A DNA stretch of 5,311 nucleotides from positions 1-5,311 of the forward strand of contig CALCHA010000230.1 in NCBI GenBank assembly GCA_937901265.1, given 5' to 3'. The notes beneath the pieces were generated by a model. It worked only from the letters and a program-made list of their open reading frames with translations. It ran no database searches and was not told where the DNA came from. The stretch comes from an uncultured Phycisphaerales bacterium. Lineage in GTDB: Bacteria; Planctomycetota; Phycisphaerae; WQYP01. The translations under genes were made by a program, and so were the position numbers. Positions 4,882-5,311 of this stretch are shown piece by piece; the stretch's first letter is position 1; each line of letters opens with the position of its first letter.

Positions 4882-5311
4882 AAAGCCCGCCAGGACGGCC
4901 GCGACCGATCCGCCGATCTGTTCGACGTTGTAGCCCCCCTCCTGGACGAAGACGGTGGGGAGACCGAGGTTCGCGAGCGTCGTGCCAAGAGCGTGAAAAT
5001 CCGGGGGAGTGAGATTGAAGTCGCCGATGCCATCGGAGGCGGCGGTGTCGACGCCGAGGGAGACGACCAGGGCATCGGGGCGATGGACCTGGAGGCGTTC
5101 GAGGGCCTCATCGAGTGCCCGTAACCACGCGTGGAGACCGCAGTTGCGGGGGAGCGGGAAGTTGCGGTTAAAGCCCTCGCCGGCACCTTCGCCGGTTTCA
5201 TCCGCGTGGCCCCAGAAATAGGGATACTGCGTGTGCGGATCGGCATGCAGGGAGAGGACGAGCACGTCGTTGCGCGCGTAAAAAATATCCTGCGTGCCAT
5301 TGCCGTGGTGA
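4861..5311 (-). CDS. Histone-deacetylase-family amidohydrolase, probably acetylpolyamine amidohydrolase; C-terminal part cut by the right edge
   Basis: Zn-dependent deacetylase of the arginase/HDAC fold, expected to release acetate from acetylated polyamines in the cytosol. Only the last 149 codons are in the window; full members have about 340 aa. The fragment opens with HHGNGTQDIFY, the family signature, whose first His is a zinc ligand in characterised enzymes (its partner Asp lies just off the edge). YPYFWGHADETGEGAGEGFN (fragment residues 29-48) is the wording typical of acetylpolyamine amidohydrolases rather than AcuC or eukaryotic HDACs. SLGVDT supplies the second zinc Asp (fragment residue 88), and EGGYNVEQIG carries the catalytic Tyr (residue 127). 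All visible active-site residues are intact. The substrate-selecting loop and the start are outside the window. The reading frame is open from the edge to the TGA at 4861. It converges on a small ORF at a shared hairpin. Confidence 0.9.
   Translation of the reverse strand, partial: HHGNGTQDIFYARNDVLVLSLHADPHTQYPYFWGHADETGEGAGEGFNRNFPLPRNCGLHAWLRALDEALERLQVHRPDALVVSLGVDTAASDGIGDFNLTPPDFHALGTTLANLGLPTVFVQEGGYNVEQIGGSVAAVLAGFAAARHG

Noticed and set aside
1..5311. Mobile element, CRISPR array, tRNA, toxin-antitoxin or defence locus
   Set aside because: No transposase or integrase motifs, no regularly spaced repeats, no tRNA-like cloverleaf and no paired small genes of known toxin families were seen on either strand.

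Overview
The window is GC-rich bacterial DNA holding five recognisable protein genes, two of them cut by the window ends, plus two or three small ORFs. Gene content points to the Planctomycetota-Verrucomicrobiota (PVC) superphylum. The evidence is a secreted pectinesterase carrying accessory Ig-like modules, a ThuA-type protein with an apparent Tat signal, strong GGAGG ribosome-binding sites, and an elongation factor 4 N-terminus of PVC-like wording. This placement is inference from family knowledge; no rRNA or marker gene is present to settle it.

Layout, left to right. Positions 1-287 (minus) are the first 95 codons of lepA (elongation factor 4), running off the left edge. A 173-bp divergent intergenic region separates it from a 41-codon lipoprotein-like ORF on the plus strand (461-586). 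That ORF ends one base before the stop codon of a large minus-strand pectinesterase gene (588-2237). The pectinesterase is transcribed divergently from a ThuA-domain gene (2338-3291, plus); their 100-bp shared upstream region holds a promoter-like pair and a duplicated, near-palindromic ATTATGC element. Next, 103 bp downstream in the same direction, is a class I/II PLP-dependent aminotransferase (3395-4549). The following stretch (4550-4860) has no recognisable gene but is structured: a small hairpin over a Shine-Dalgarno, a long bulged inverted repeat (4576-4654), another small hairpin, then a 62-codon ORF of unknown function (4682-4870). The right edge holds the C-terminal 149 codons of a histone-deacetylase-fold enzyme on the minus strand, best matched to acetylpolyamine amidohydrolase. 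It converges on the small ORF at a hairpin that has both stop codons at its tip.

How the genes fit together. The pectinesterase and the ThuA-domain protein are both predicted to be exported and share an upstream region, so co-regulation in use of plant-type polysaccharide is reasonable but unproven. The aminotransferase, the deacetylase and LepA look like ordinary metabolic or housekeeping genes with no obvious link to them. I see no mobile element, CRISPR array, tRNA, rRNA or defence system. The points most worth a second look are the Asp-to-His change in the LepA G3 motif, the structured region after the aminotransferase, and the duplicated element between the divergent genes.
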